Shown: positions 1 through 5,560 of the stretch, piece after piece
How positions within the stretch are numbered: position 1 is the first letter of the stretch
How the letters are laid out: every line of letters begins with the position of its first letter
Assembly: GCA_964409675.1 (NCBI GenBank)
Contig: CAYPEF010000116.1
Span: forward strand, 1 to 6,655
DNA from: CAYMDD01 sp964409675
GTDB taxonomy: Bacteria > Pseudomonadota > Alphaproteobacteria > Rickettsiales > SXRF01
Direction of reading: 5' to 3'
Length of the DNA stretch: 6,655 bases
Program-made: the position numbers and the translations under genes
Notes under the pieces: model-generated
Told to the model about the DNA's origin: nothing
Database searches by the model: none
The model's input: only the letters and a program-made list of their open reading frames with translations

Positions 1-944
1 AGCTTGAAATGGTGGATCAGCGCTTCCATCGACTGCTTCATGGATGCGCGCTTGGGCGGGGTGATCTTGGGATCCTGCAGCAGCACCGGGCCCTGCGGCA
101 TGCGCTCCACCGACTGGCGGATCAGGCGTAGCGACTGGCGCATTTCCTCCATGCGAACCAGGTAACGGTCATAGCAATCACCGTTTTTACCGATAGGAAT
201 GTCGAAATCAAGCTTGTCATAGACTTCATAGGGCTGGCTTTTGCGTAAGTCCCATGGCACGCCGGAGCCGCGCAGCATCGGACCGGAGAAGCCCCACGCC
301 ATCGCTTCATCAGCGCTGACCACGCCGATATCGACAGTGCGCTGCTTCCAGATGCGGTTGGGGGTGAGCAGATCATCCACGTCATTGAGAATTTTCTCGA
401 ACCCATCGCAGAAGGCCAGCACGTCCTCAGGCAGCGAAGCAGGAATGTCCTGATGGACACCGCCGGGGCGGATATAGGCAGAATGGAAACGGGCCCCCGA
501 GGCGCGCTCGTAAAACTCAAGGATTTTCTCGCGCTCCTCGAACATCCATAGAAGCGGCGTCATTGCCCCGACGTCAAGCGCCTGCGTGGTGATGTTAAGC
601 GTATGATTGAGAATGCGCGTAAGCTCAAGGAACATTACGCGAATATATTGCGCTCTCTCAGGAGCAACCACGCCCAGCAGCTTCTCCACCGCCAGCGAAT
701 AGCAATGCTCCATACTCATCGGCGAGACATAATCCAGCCGGTCGAAATAGGGCAGCGCCTGCAAATAGGTTTTATGCTCGATCAGCTTCTCGGTGCCGCG
801 GTGCAGCAGGCCGATATGCGGGTCGGCGCGCTCCACCACCTCCCCATCCAGCTCCAGTACCAGGCGCAGCACACCATGCGCAGCCGGGTGCTGCGGGCCA
901 AAATTGAGGGTGAGGTTTTTCAGATCGACGGCGGGTTGGGTCAT
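1..944 (-). CDS. nuoD: NADH-quinone oxidoreductase subunit D (partial, 3' end beyond window)
   Basis: This is the 49-kDa-type subunit of respiratory complex I, in the peripheral arm on the cytoplasmic face, which with NuoB forms the quinone-binding cavity. I translated it by hand from the ATG at 944-942. The frame stays open to the window edge, giving about 314 of the usual ~395 residues, so the C-terminus is missing. Visible family motifs are FGPQHPAAHGVLRL (15-28), HIGLLHRGTEKL (43-54), FDRLDY (67-72), ALDVGAM and FEEREKILEFYERASGARFH, then RPGGVHQD. His23 and Tyr72 are 49 residues apart, the same spacing as the quinone-site His38 and Tyr87 of Thermus Nqo4. The ATG overlaps the stop of the preceding membrane-protein gene (ATGA). 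The bases upstream show only a weak Shine-Dalgarno sequence, so translational coupling is likely. Family assignment is very sure. Confidence 0.97.
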   Translation of the reverse strand, partial: MTQPAVDLKNLTLNFGPQHPAAHGVLRLVLELDGEVVERADPHIGLLHRGTEKLIEHKTYLQALPYFDRLDYVSPMSMEHCYSLAVEKLLGVVAPERAQYIRVMFLELTRILNHTLNITTQALDVGAMTPLLWMFEEREKILEFYERASGARFHSAYIRPGGVHQDIPASLPEDVLAFCDGFEKILNDVDDLLTPNRIWKQRTVDIGVVSADEAMAWGFSGPMLRGSGVPWDLRKSQPYEVYDKLDFDIPIGKNGDCYDRYLVRMEEMRQSLRLIRQSVERMPQGPVLLQDPKITPPKRASMKQSMEALIHHFK

Positions 945-1612
945 GGCTGTATAGTTTTCTTGGTAGCGTTCTTTATATAGAATTGCACGCACTCTTTCAA
1001 ATAGGATTGGTTTTCCGTCACGTATTGTTTCGGCTCGGCACCGCGGTCGCGGGCATAGCCGATCATTTTTTCCTGGCAGGCGCGGTAATACTCGCGCTGC
1101 GCCTCGGGCACGCTGTCCAGCTTCACCGGCAGATCGCCCACAGGCACTGGCGGCATCGGCGGCAGGTCGGAGCCGCTTTGCGGTTCGGCATCGGGCATAT
1201 GCTTCCTGAGGCATTCCTGCTTGAACGCTTCCACGTCCTCCCCGCCGTTTGCGGCGTATTGGCGCGCTTCCTTGCGGCACTCTGCCGCCTTAACCAGGTC
1301 CTGGCCAACGAACAGGCCGCCCGCCAGCAATCCCAGCGGAATCAGCACCAGACCAAGGATAATTAACGCGCGCACGATGTATCCCCAGCCACGCCAGCCG
1401 GCATTGAAGGCGCAGCGCCACTGCGAAACCGTGTTCCAGATCAGGTAGGCAATATAGACAATCCAGTACAGGATGATTCCCGGCATGCCGAGGATGGAGT
1501 TTTCAATGATCGCCTTCACAAAACCCAGCACGATGCCGCCCAGGAAGCCATATACCCAGAATACCTTCCACAGCGGCTCTTCCCCGCGCCAGGCGCGTTT
1601 AATGCGTTCCAC
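941..1612 (-). CDS. Three-helix membrane protein with two cysteine-paired helical segments, inserted in the nuo operon
   Basis: Function unknown; 223 residues from a GTG start at 1612-1610. An AAAGGG Shine-Dalgarno lies 7 bases upstream. The frame is open further upstream, but that part is the shadow of the acetyltransferase gene. Three hydrophobic segments are visible: about 14-36, 44-62 and 79-103. Basic stretches at the N-terminus (RIKRAWR) and before helix 3 (WRCAFNAGWRGW) suggest N-in topology and a periplasmic C-terminal domain of about 120 residues. That domain has two similar segments, ECRKEARQYA...AFKQEC (Cys112 and Cys134) and ACQEKMIGYA...YLKEC (Cys179 and Cys208), joined by a proline-rich linker (151-162). 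The cysteine pairs could form disulfides. The N-terminal half resembles small uncharacterised membrane proteins of proteobacteria. Its TGA overlaps the nuoD ATG by ATGA, and 29 bases separate it from the acetyltransferase. A link to complex I is inference from position only. Confidence 0.85.
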   Translation of the reverse strand: MERIKRAWRGEEPLWKVFWVYGFLGGIVLGFVKAIIENSILGMPGIILYWIVYIAYLIWNTVSQWRCAFNAGWRGWGYIVRALIILGLVLIPLGLLAGGLFVGQDLVKAAECRKEARQYAANGGEDVEAFKQECLRKHMPDAEPQSGSDLPPMPPVPVGDLPVKLDSVPEAQREYYRACQEKMIGYARDRGAEPKQYVTENQSYLKECVQFYIKNATKKTIQP

Positions 1613-1641
1613 GGAGAATCCCTTTATGGGTAAGCATCTGC

Positions 1642-2178
1642 CTACGCATCGTTTAAAAACTGGTGCATGATATACACATCCACCAGCCCTTTGCTGGCAT
1701 GCTGATACCCCTTTGGAAGCGTGCCAACGATGGTGAAGCCCAGCGACTGCCACAGGCGCACCGCCACCGTGTTGGTGCTGACGACGAAATTGAATTGCAT
1801 TGCCCGGTAGCCCAGCCTTTTCGCTTCCGCAATGCCGTGCCGCCCAAGCGCCCGGCCCAGGCCAAGCCCGCGCGCGAAGGGCGCGACGATGAAGGAAGCG
1901 TTTGCCACATGCCCTCCCCTGCCCGTGCGGTTGGGCCGCACGGCGCACATGCCGCCGACCTTGCCGTCCACGTCCGCCACGTAGCAGTGCGTGCCGGGTG
2001 CCGACATCCAGTAAGCCAGGCTGCGCTCGGGCGTCATTTCCTCCAGGCTGTAGGAATAGGTGGAGCCTTCCTTCAGCACGTGCTGGAAAATATCGTAGAT
2101 TTCCTCAAAATCCTCCAGCCGCGCCGGGCGAATGGAATAGGCCGGGCTCGATTCCGGCTGGTTCGCGCCGCTTTTCAT
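1642..2178 (-). CDS. GNAT family N-acetyltransferase, inserted between nuoC and nuoD
   Basis: An acetyl-CoA-dependent N-acetyltransferase of the GNAT fold; 178 residues, a normal single-domain length. The N-terminal strand and helix are seen in SIRPARLEDFEEIYDIF (15-31). The acetyl-CoA pyrophosphate loop is ARGLGLGRAL (102-111), which fits the R/Q-x-x-G-x-G/A rule with Arg103, Gly106 and Gly108. Motif B is STNTVAVRLWQSLGF (134-148), preceded by AMQFNFVV and followed by IVGTLPKGYQH and VDVYIM. This is the pattern of a common, poorly characterised soluble GNAT group. The substrate cannot be read from sequence. The ATG at 2178 lies 2 bases after the nuoC stop. A GGAGG Shine-Dalgarno sits inside the end of nuoC, 12 bases upstream, so the gene is translated from the nuo transcript. 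Base composition looks like its neighbours, which argues against a recent arrival. Confidence 0.93.
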   Translation of the reverse strand: MKSGANQPESSPAYSIRPARLEDFEEIYDIFQHVLKEGSTYSYSLEEMTPERSLAYWMSAPGTHCYVADVDGKVGGMCAVRPNRTGRGGHVANASFIVAPFARGLGLGRALGRHGIAEAKRLGYRAMQFNFVVSTNTVAVRLWQSLGFTIVGTLPKGYQHASKGLVDVYIMHQFLNDA

Positions 2179-2180
2179 GC

Positions 2181-2828
2181 TCAGGCTTTTCCTCCGGCGG
2201 CTTTTTCATCGCCGGGCAGCGTGTGGTAATAGCCGCCCTCCCACGGACTCAGGAAATCGAAGCTGCGGTAGGCTTGATTCAGCTTCACCGGTTCATAGAC
2301 CACGCGCTTTTTCTCCACATCGTAGCGCATCTCCACATAGCCGGTGAGCGGGAAGTCGCGGCGCTGGGGGTGGCCGTCGAAGCCGTAATCGGTGAGAATG
2401 CGGCGTAAATCCGGGTTGTCGGCAAACAGGATGCCGTACATGTCCCATGCCTCGCGCTCGTACCAGCCGGCGGCGGGGTAGATGTCGGCAATGCTCGGCA
2501 CCGGGTTCTGCTCATCCGCAAGCACCTTGATGCGCAGGCGCACATTGTGGCGGAAGCTGAGCAGGTTATAGACCACCTCGAAGCGCTGCGGACGCTCGGG
2601 GTAATCGACGCCGCAAAGATCGGAGAGCTGCTTGAAGAGGCACTCCTTGTCGTCGCGCAGGAAAGTCAGCACGCCGCGCAAGCCCGTTGGGGTGACGGTC
2701 AGGATCAGTTCATTGCGGATAATGTCACGCTGCGCTACCGCGCCCGGGTTTGCATTGGCGATATACTCCCCCAGCGCTTCCAGCGGGTAGATGGGAGTGG
2801 CTTCGGGCGGCGTGGCCTCTTCGGTCAT
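2181..2828 (-). CDS. nuoC: NADH-quinone oxidoreductase subunit C
   Basis: The 30-kDa-type subunit of complex I, a peripheral-arm protein without cofactors that packs against NuoD. It has 215 residues, normal for a stand-alone NuoC rather than a NuoCD fusion. The family signature is clear: ERPQRFEVVYNLLSFRHN (78-95) followed by GWYEREAWDMYGILF (121-135), then PDLRRILTDYGFDGHPQRRD and the C-terminal RSFDFLSPWEGG. The ATG at 2828 fits the family N-terminus but has no convincing Shine-Dalgarno. A short in-frame open stretch closed by TAG lies just upstream (2838-2912, listed separately). The gap to nuoB is 88 bases, the largest inside this operon. The stop is 2 bases from the acetyltransferase start. 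Confidence 0.98.
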   Translation of the reverse strand: MTEEATPPEATPIYPLEALGEYIANANPGAVAQRDIIRNELILTVTPTGLRGVLTFLRDDKECLFKQLSDLCGVDYPERPQRFEVVYNLLSFRHNVRLRIKVLADEQNPVPSIADIYPAAGWYEREAWDMYGILFADNPDLRRILTDYGFDGHPQRRDFPLTGYVEMRYDVEKKRVVYEPVKLNQAYRSFDFLSPWEGGYYHTLPGDEKAAGGKA

Positions 2829-2837
2829 GGCGTTGCT

Positions 2838-2912
2838 CTAGGGTAAAAGGGTTGCATGGCAGCGTGCGATGCGCGCTTTAGTATCGGCTTCGTTGAGAGG
2901 GCGCAGGTTCAT
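2838..2912 (-). CDS. Possible 24-residue mini-ORF between nuoB and nuoC, in frame with nuoC
   Basis: The 88 bases between nuoB and nuoC contain an ATG at 2912-2910, four bases past the nuoB TAA. An AGG sits about 8 bases upstream inside the nuoB end. The frame reads MNLRPLNEADTKARIARC and six more residues, then TAG at 2840-2838. It is in the same frame as nuoC; the next codons after TAG are Ser-Asn-Ala and then the nuoC Met. It could be a translated coupling peptide, a former N-terminal extension of NuoC closed by an amber codon, or chance. I do not recognise the peptide. Confidence 0.3.
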   Translation of the reverse strand: MNLRPLNEADTKARIARCHATLLP

Positions 2913-2916
2913 GGGC

Positions 2917-3468
2917 TTACCTGCGGAGGGTGCCGGTGCGCCGTATTTTCTTTTGCAGCTGCAAAACGCCGTACATCAGCGCTTCCGCTGTCGGCGGGCA
3001 GCCGGGCACATAGACGTCCACCGGCACAATGCGGTCGCAGCCGCGCACCACCGAATAGGAATAATGGTAATAACCGCCGCCGTTGGCGCAACTTCCCATC
3101 GAAATCACCCAGCGCGGCTCGGCCATCTGGTCATAGACCTTGCGCAGCGCCGGGGCCATTTTGTTGCAGAGCGTTCCGGCCACGATCATCACGTCCGACT
3201 GGCGGGGGCTGGGGCGGAAGACGAGGCCGAGGCGGTCCATGTCGTAGCGCGAGGCGGCGGCCTGCATCATCTCCACCGCGCAGCAGGCGAGGCCGAAGGT
3301 CATCGGCCACAGCGAACCGGAGCGCGCCCAGTTGAACAGCGCGTCGGCGCTGGCCACCACGAAGCCCTTGTCGTTGAATTCATCCATCACCGCGCCGAGC
3401 GCGGCGTCCTGCTTCGTGCCCGGGGGCAGCGCGTCTTTGTTGTAGGCGATTTGCGGCGTGTTACTCAT
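2917..3468 (-). CDS. nuoB: NADH-quinone oxidoreductase subunit B
   Basis: This complex I subunit carries iron-sulfur cluster N2, the last electron carrier before quinone, at the base of the peripheral arm. It has 183 residues, a usual length. The four cluster ligands are present: the tandem Cys62-Cys63 in FGLACCAVEM, Cys127 in SMGSCANGGGYY and Cys157 in VPGCPPTAEAL. Other hallmarks are GTLCNKMAPALRKVYDQM (98-115), EPRWVISMG and the C-terminal LQLQKKIRR. The ATG at 3468 is 3 bases downstream of the nuoA stop, and a GGGAA Shine-Dalgarno lies inside the nuoA end. The tight spacing shows co-translation with nuoA. No key residue is missing, so the product should be functional. Confidence 0.98.
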   Translation of the reverse strand: MSNTPQIAYNKDALPPGTKQDAALGAVMDEFNDKGFVVASADALFNWARSGSLWPMTFGLACCAVEMMQAAASRYDMDRLGLVFRPSPRQSDVMIVAGTLCNKMAPALRKVYDQMAEPRWVISMGSCANGGGYYHYSYSVVRGCDRIVPVDVYVPGCPPTAEALMYGVLQLQKKIRRTGTLRR

Positions 3469-3471
3469 GGC

Positions 3472-3834
3472 TTATTCCCATTCCAGCGCGCCTTTTTTCC
3501 ATTCATAGATGAAGCCGATGGTCAGCACGCCGAGAAACACCATCATCGACCAGAAGCCCAGAATCCCGACCTCCCCTAATGATATGGCCCACGGAAAGAG
3601 AAATGCCACCTCCAGATCGAAAATAATGAACAGGATCGCCACCAGGTAAAACCGCACGTCGAACTGCCCGCGCGCGTCGCCGAACGCGTCGAACCCGCAT
3701 TCGTAGGAGGAGAGCTTCTCCGTATCCGGCTTCTGCCGCCCGACCAGCATCGGCGCAAACGTAAATGCCACCGCCATGCCACCAGCAATCAGCATGAAGA
3801 TAAGGATGGGGAAATAATCGGCGACGACGGACAT
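3472..3834 (-). CDS. nuoA: NADH-quinone oxidoreductase subunit A
   Basis: A small membrane subunit of complex I at the junction of the membrane and peripheral arms. It has 120 residues with three predicted transmembrane helices (about 7-28, 62-82 and 90-112). The loop between helices 1 and 2 holds the family motif KLSSYECGFDAFGDAR (40-55) with Cys46, followed by FDVRFYLVAILFIIFDLE (58-75), including the conserved acidic residues Asp73 and Glu75 in helix 2. The ATG at 3834 matches the usual family start (MSxxxxYFPILIF), although the bases before it (TTAGATTGATCTT) contain no Shine-Dalgarno. It is the first gene of the nuo operon here; the nearest upstream gene on the same strand ends at 4066. 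The promoter must lie in 3835-4065 or the gene is read from further upstream. Confidence 0.97.
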   Translation of the reverse strand: MSVVADYFPILIFMLIAGGMAVAFTFAPMLVGRQKPDTEKLSSYECGFDAFGDARGQFDVRFYLVAILFIIFDLEVAFLFPWAISLGEVGILGFWSMMVFLGVLTIGFIYEWKKGALEWE

Positions 3835-3916
3835 AAGATCAATCTAAAATAGGATATTTTTACTTAAAGCCATCCGTATGATGATGCAAGGATGAAATCA
3901 TAACCCTCTCCCATTT

Positions 3917-4015
3917 CGTCATCGCCCGAATCACGCAGCGATTATAGGGCGATCCATGCCGCACCCTCCACTGGATTCCCCTATAATTTTCCTGTGGAAA
4001 ATTCGGGGAATGACG
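3917..4015. repeat. Inverted doublet of palindromic modules (REPIN-like), upstream of nuoA
   Basis: Two related modules face each other across a 12-base spacer (3959-3970). Module A is 3917-3958 on the plus strand, module B 4015-3971 on the minus strand. Both begin CGTCAT, share CCCGAAT in the left arm and ATTATAGGG in the right arm, and end ATCCA. Module A pairs ATCGCCC with GGGCGAT. Module B pairs ATTCCCC with GGGGAAT and has an inner AATTTTCC/GGAAAATT stem. The two stem positions at which the modules differ change on both sides and keep the pairing. The grammar resembles the widespread GTCATTCCC...GGGAATCCAG interspersed repeats of proteobacteria. The minus strand of module A contains TATAAT at 3946-3941, heading to nuoA. 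Confidence 0.8.
3941..3946 (-). promoter_or_regulatory. TATAAT box inside the repeat, candidate -10 for the nuo operon
   Basis: Read on the minus strand this is a perfect TATAAT about 107 bases upstream of the nuoA ATG. No good -35 hexamer sits 16-18 bases upstream (the bases there read GGAGGG), and there is no extended -10 TG. It is only a candidate. A weaker alternative nearer the gene pairs TTGCAT with TAAGTA at a 17-base spacing, downstream of the repeat. Confidence 0.25.
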
Positions 4016-4025
4016 AAAGTAATTC

Positions 4026-4040
4026 AGGGGTTTTACCCCT
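4026..4040 (-). terminator. Short hairpin 25 bases past the AT-rich gene, weak terminator candidate
   Basis: AGGGGT and ACCCCT form a 6-base stem with a 3-base loop, beginning 25 bases after the stop of the gene at 4066-4626. On the minus strand the following bases are GAATTACTTT, so a proper T tract is lacking. It may help end or protect the transcript, but this is uncertain. Confidence 0.35.
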
Positions 4041-4065
4041 CTACTATTTCAAATGCGGCGTATAC

Positions 4066-4626
4066 TTATTTCAGAGCTGATTGCTTAGCTATATGCTCCG
4101 AGATTTGCTTATTTAGCTCTTTTAATCCCATAGCTCTTTGTTCTGAAGGAGTTTTGCCAGTAAGGTTAGGAAATAAAGAAACTGAGGTTTCAACAAGACT
4201 TCTAGAAGTTTTATCCGAAAAGAACTCTTGGGAATATTTAGCTATAAACCATAGCTGATAAACATCCATTGAAGTAGATTGGTCATATAATTGTCCAAAA
4301 TCGTTTGTTAGCAGCATAAGCGCTGTTTCTAAGTAATCGCTGTCAAAATCTAAGATTTTGTCTGGGTCGCTATTGGCATGCTTAAAAAATTGCCAATAAG
4401 AATCCAGCTCTTTCCAGACATCTTCTGGTTTTTTCTCTGGGAAAGATTCTGCAGCCCAATCACGAGAGCCTTGTATGCCTCTAGTTTTTCCAATATCTTT
4501 TACAATACTCCATGCGCTGTGTATTAGGACGCATGCGGAAACTTCGCAGCCCTCTTTTAACAGTAATTCTATTGCAGTATCAATTTGGCAACCAGCGGCC
4601 TGAAGCTTGCTTAATTGATAGGACAT
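4066..4626 (-). CDS. AT-rich conserved hypothetical protein, HEPN-like helical type, between tRNA-Asp and nuoA
   Basis: Function unknown; 186 residues from the ATG at 4626, with a poor ribosome site (AAAGAAAAAAC). The frame is open upstream, but that part runs through the tRNA-Asp gene, so I reject it. The protein looks all-helical and soluble. The segments LQAAGCQIDTAIELLLKEG (9-27), ACVLIHSAWSIVKDIGKTRG and YWQFFKHANSDPDK resemble a widespread uncharacterised proteobacterial family with a HEPN-like fold (typically '...NFFKHADRDPD...'). I do not see the RNase R-x4-6-H motif of active HEPN proteins, so activity is not implied. Base composition differs sharply from the rest: three 60-base lines counted by hand give 37, 32 and 42 percent GC, against 62 percent for a line in nuoC. 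With the position beside a tRNA 3' end, this suggests horizontal transfer. Confidence 0.85.
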   Translation of the reverse strand: MSYQLSKLQAAGCQIDTAIELLLKEGCEVSACVLIHSAWSIVKDIGKTRGIQGSRDWAAESFPEKKPEDVWKELDSYWQFFKHANSDPDKILDFDSDYLETALMLLTNDFGQLYDQSTSMDVYQLWFIAKYSQEFFSDKTSRSLVETSVSLFPNLTGKTPSEQRAMGLKELNKQISEHIAKQSALK

Positions 4627-4699
4627 GTTTTTTCTTTGAATCCAATAAATCCTTGAGTGAAATTCAAACTTCCAGGATTCATCTTGCTTCTGTTTCAAA

Positions 4700-4776
4700 T
4701 GGCGGGAGTGACGGGGCTCGAACCCGCGACCTTCGGCGTGACAGGCCGACGCTCTAACCAACTGAGCTACACCCCC
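4700..4776 (-). tRNA. tRNA-Asp (anticodon GTC)
   Basis: On the minus strand the gene begins GGGGGTG-TA-GCTCAG and ends CACTCCC-G-CCA. The seven-base acceptor stem pairs fully, with one G-U. The anticodon loop CTGTCAC sits on a TCGGC/GCCGA stem, giving GTC at 4742-4740. The T arm reads GCGGG-TTCGAGC-CCCGT. The discriminator is G, as expected for Asp. The CCA end is encoded at 4702-4700. All expected arms are intact. Confidence 0.97.
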
Positions 4777-4881
4777 GCAAGAAGCGGAATGCGGCTGGCA
4801 ATCATGGCACATTGTCAGGCGTGCCCGCCAACCCTACTTCGAAAATCCGGCAGCGCCATCCGAAGCCCACGGGGCGCAGGA

Positions 4882-4957
4882 TGGTGGGCGATGACAGGCT
4901 CGAACTGCCGACCCTCTCGGTGTAAACGAGATGCTCTACCAACTGAGCTAATCGCCC
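4882..4957 (-). tRNA. tRNA-Val (anticodon TAC)
   Basis: On the minus strand the acceptor arms GGGCGAT and ATCGCCC pair perfectly. TAGCTCAG marks positions 8-15. The anticodon loop TTTACAC on a TCTCG/CGAGA stem gives TAC at 4924-4922. The T loop is TTCGAGC. The discriminator is A, as expected for Val, and CCA is encoded at 4884-4882. It lies 105 bases upstream of tRNA-Asp, so the two may be one transcript; the spacer between them shows no gene or clear promoter. Confidence 0.97.
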
Positions 4958-4976
4958 GCTTGCGAAGAGGAATACC

Positions 4977-5004
4977 GTTTTACCCAAATCCGCGCGGATT
5001 GCAA
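4977..5004 (-). promoter_or_regulatory. Candidate promoter for the tRNA-Val/tRNA-Asp pair
   Basis: On the minus strand TTGCAA (5004-4999) and TAAAAC (4982-4977) are separated by 16 bases. This places a start point just upstream of tRNA-Val and just after the HU terminator, which is where a promoter is needed. The match to the consensus is partial. Confidence 0.35.
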
Positions 5005-5025
5005 CCCTTAAACTCGCGCCCCCAT

Positions 5026-5061
5026 AAAAAAACGGCGCGGAAGGCTTCCACGCCGTTTTTT
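5026..5061 (-). terminator. Rho-independent terminator of the HU gene
   Basis: A 10-base stem, CGGCGTGGAA with TTCCGCGCCG (one G-U), closes a 3-base loop. It is followed on the minus strand by seven T residues. It begins 25 bases after the HU stop. The other side is flanked by six A residues (minus strand), so it could also stop transcription coming the other way, although no plus-strand gene is present. Confidence 0.92.
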
Positions 5062-5085
5062 AGCAGTGAAATGAAGGACAAAGCC

Positions 5086-5382
5086 TTAGGCGGCCTTGCG
5101 TTTGGCGGGCTTGTTGACCATTTCCACCAGCGCTTTGCCGGGCTTGAATTTCGGCTTGTTGCTGGCCGCGATCTTGATGACCGCGCCGGTGCGCGGGTTG
5201 CGCCCCTGCGTGGCCTTGCGGGTGACGGTGGCGAAGGTGCCGAACCCGACGAGGCGGATTTCGTCGCCCTTGGCCATGGACTTGGAAACGATTTCAATGA
5301 ATGCGTCGATGGCTTCGGCTGCCTTGGCTTTGGTGAGGTCAGCTTTATCGGCCACTTCGGCGATCAGTTCGTTCTTGTTCAT
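5086..5382 (-). CDS. hupB: DNA-binding protein HU
   Basis: A small histone-like protein that binds and bends DNA as a dimer and compacts the nucleoid. It has 98 residues, slightly longer than the usual 90-95 because of a short basic tail (KPAKRKAA). The N-terminal helices read MNKNELIAEVADKADLTKAK. The dimer and saddle core is RLVGFGTFATV (43-53). The DNA-binding arm carries the signature GRNPRTG (60-66), with the intercalating Pro63. The ATG at 5382 has an AGGGAG Shine-Dalgarno 8 bases upstream. The frame is open for 30 more codons upstream, but these do not look like HU. I prefer HU over IHF because of the start sequence and the clpX/tRNA/nuo context, in which alphaproteobacteria carry hupB. 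Confidence 0.97.
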   Translation of the reverse strand: MNKNELIAEVADKADLTKAKAAEAIDAFIEIVSKSMAKGDEIRLVGFGTFATVTRKATQGRNPRTGAVIKIAASNKPKFKPGKALVEMVNKPAKRKAA

Positions 5383-5469
5383 GATGGTACTCCCTAACGT
5401 GCGGTTTTTTTGTTGGTCGTTGACTTCATGAATATCCGACCGGCTTTCTGAGAAGCGTGGCACAAAAAG

Positions 5470-5487
5470 CATGTGACCGGTTTCATG
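5470..5487. promoter_or_regulatory. Imperfect palindrome in the HU upstream region
   Basis: CATGTGACCGGTTTCATG has matching CATG ends and an ACCGGT centre, with two non-matching positions on each side. It lies about 90 bases upstream of the HU start and could be an operator. Nothing else supports a function. Confidence 0.25.
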
Positions 5488-5544
5488 TTTCGTCTTTGGT
5501 GAAAGACAGGGAAATCATGCACGGAAAAAATGAATTGTAAACTC

Positions 5545-5560
5545 AAAACCGCGCGGTTTT
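5545..5560. promoter_or_regulatory. Perfect 16-base palindrome upstream of HU
   Basis: AAAACCGCGCGGTTTT is identical on both strands. It lies about 165 bases upstream of the HU start. It could be a dimeric regulator site. As RNA it gives a short hairpin without a separate loop sequence, with only a TTTT end, so it is a poor terminator. Confidence 0.4.

Noticed and set aside
1613..1948. Upstream extension of the membrane-protein frame to an ATG at 1948
   Set aside because: The extra 112 codons overlap the acetyltransferase gene in another frame, and the GTG at 1612 has a suitable Shine-Dalgarno next to a typical cytoplasmic N-terminus.
1663..2229. Long plus-strand frame opposite the acetyltransferase gene, and similar ones at 1902-2408, 2869-3579 and 5897-6544
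   Set aside because: They lie opposite well-recognised genes, their translations are rich in Arg, Ala, His and Pro without family motifs, and they are the usual by-product of high-GC coding sequence on the other strand.
4005..4016. Possible att site: CGTCATTCCCCG on the minus strand resembles the tRNA-Asp 3' end CGTCACTCCCGC
   Set aside because: The similarity is short and imperfect, and these bases are explained as the end of repeat module B. There is also no integrase gene.
4627..4812. N-terminal extension of the AT-rich gene through tRNA-Asp
   Set aside because: The added residues are a translation of the tRNA gene itself (AQLVRASACHAEGRGFEPR), a typical artefact. The ATG at 4626 is the reasonable start.
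4657..5397. Plus-strand frame of 246 codons across both tRNAs and HU
   Set aside because: It crosses two tRNA genes and the antisense of HU, and contains the typical tRNA-derived peptide GLEPATFGVTGRRSNQLSY.
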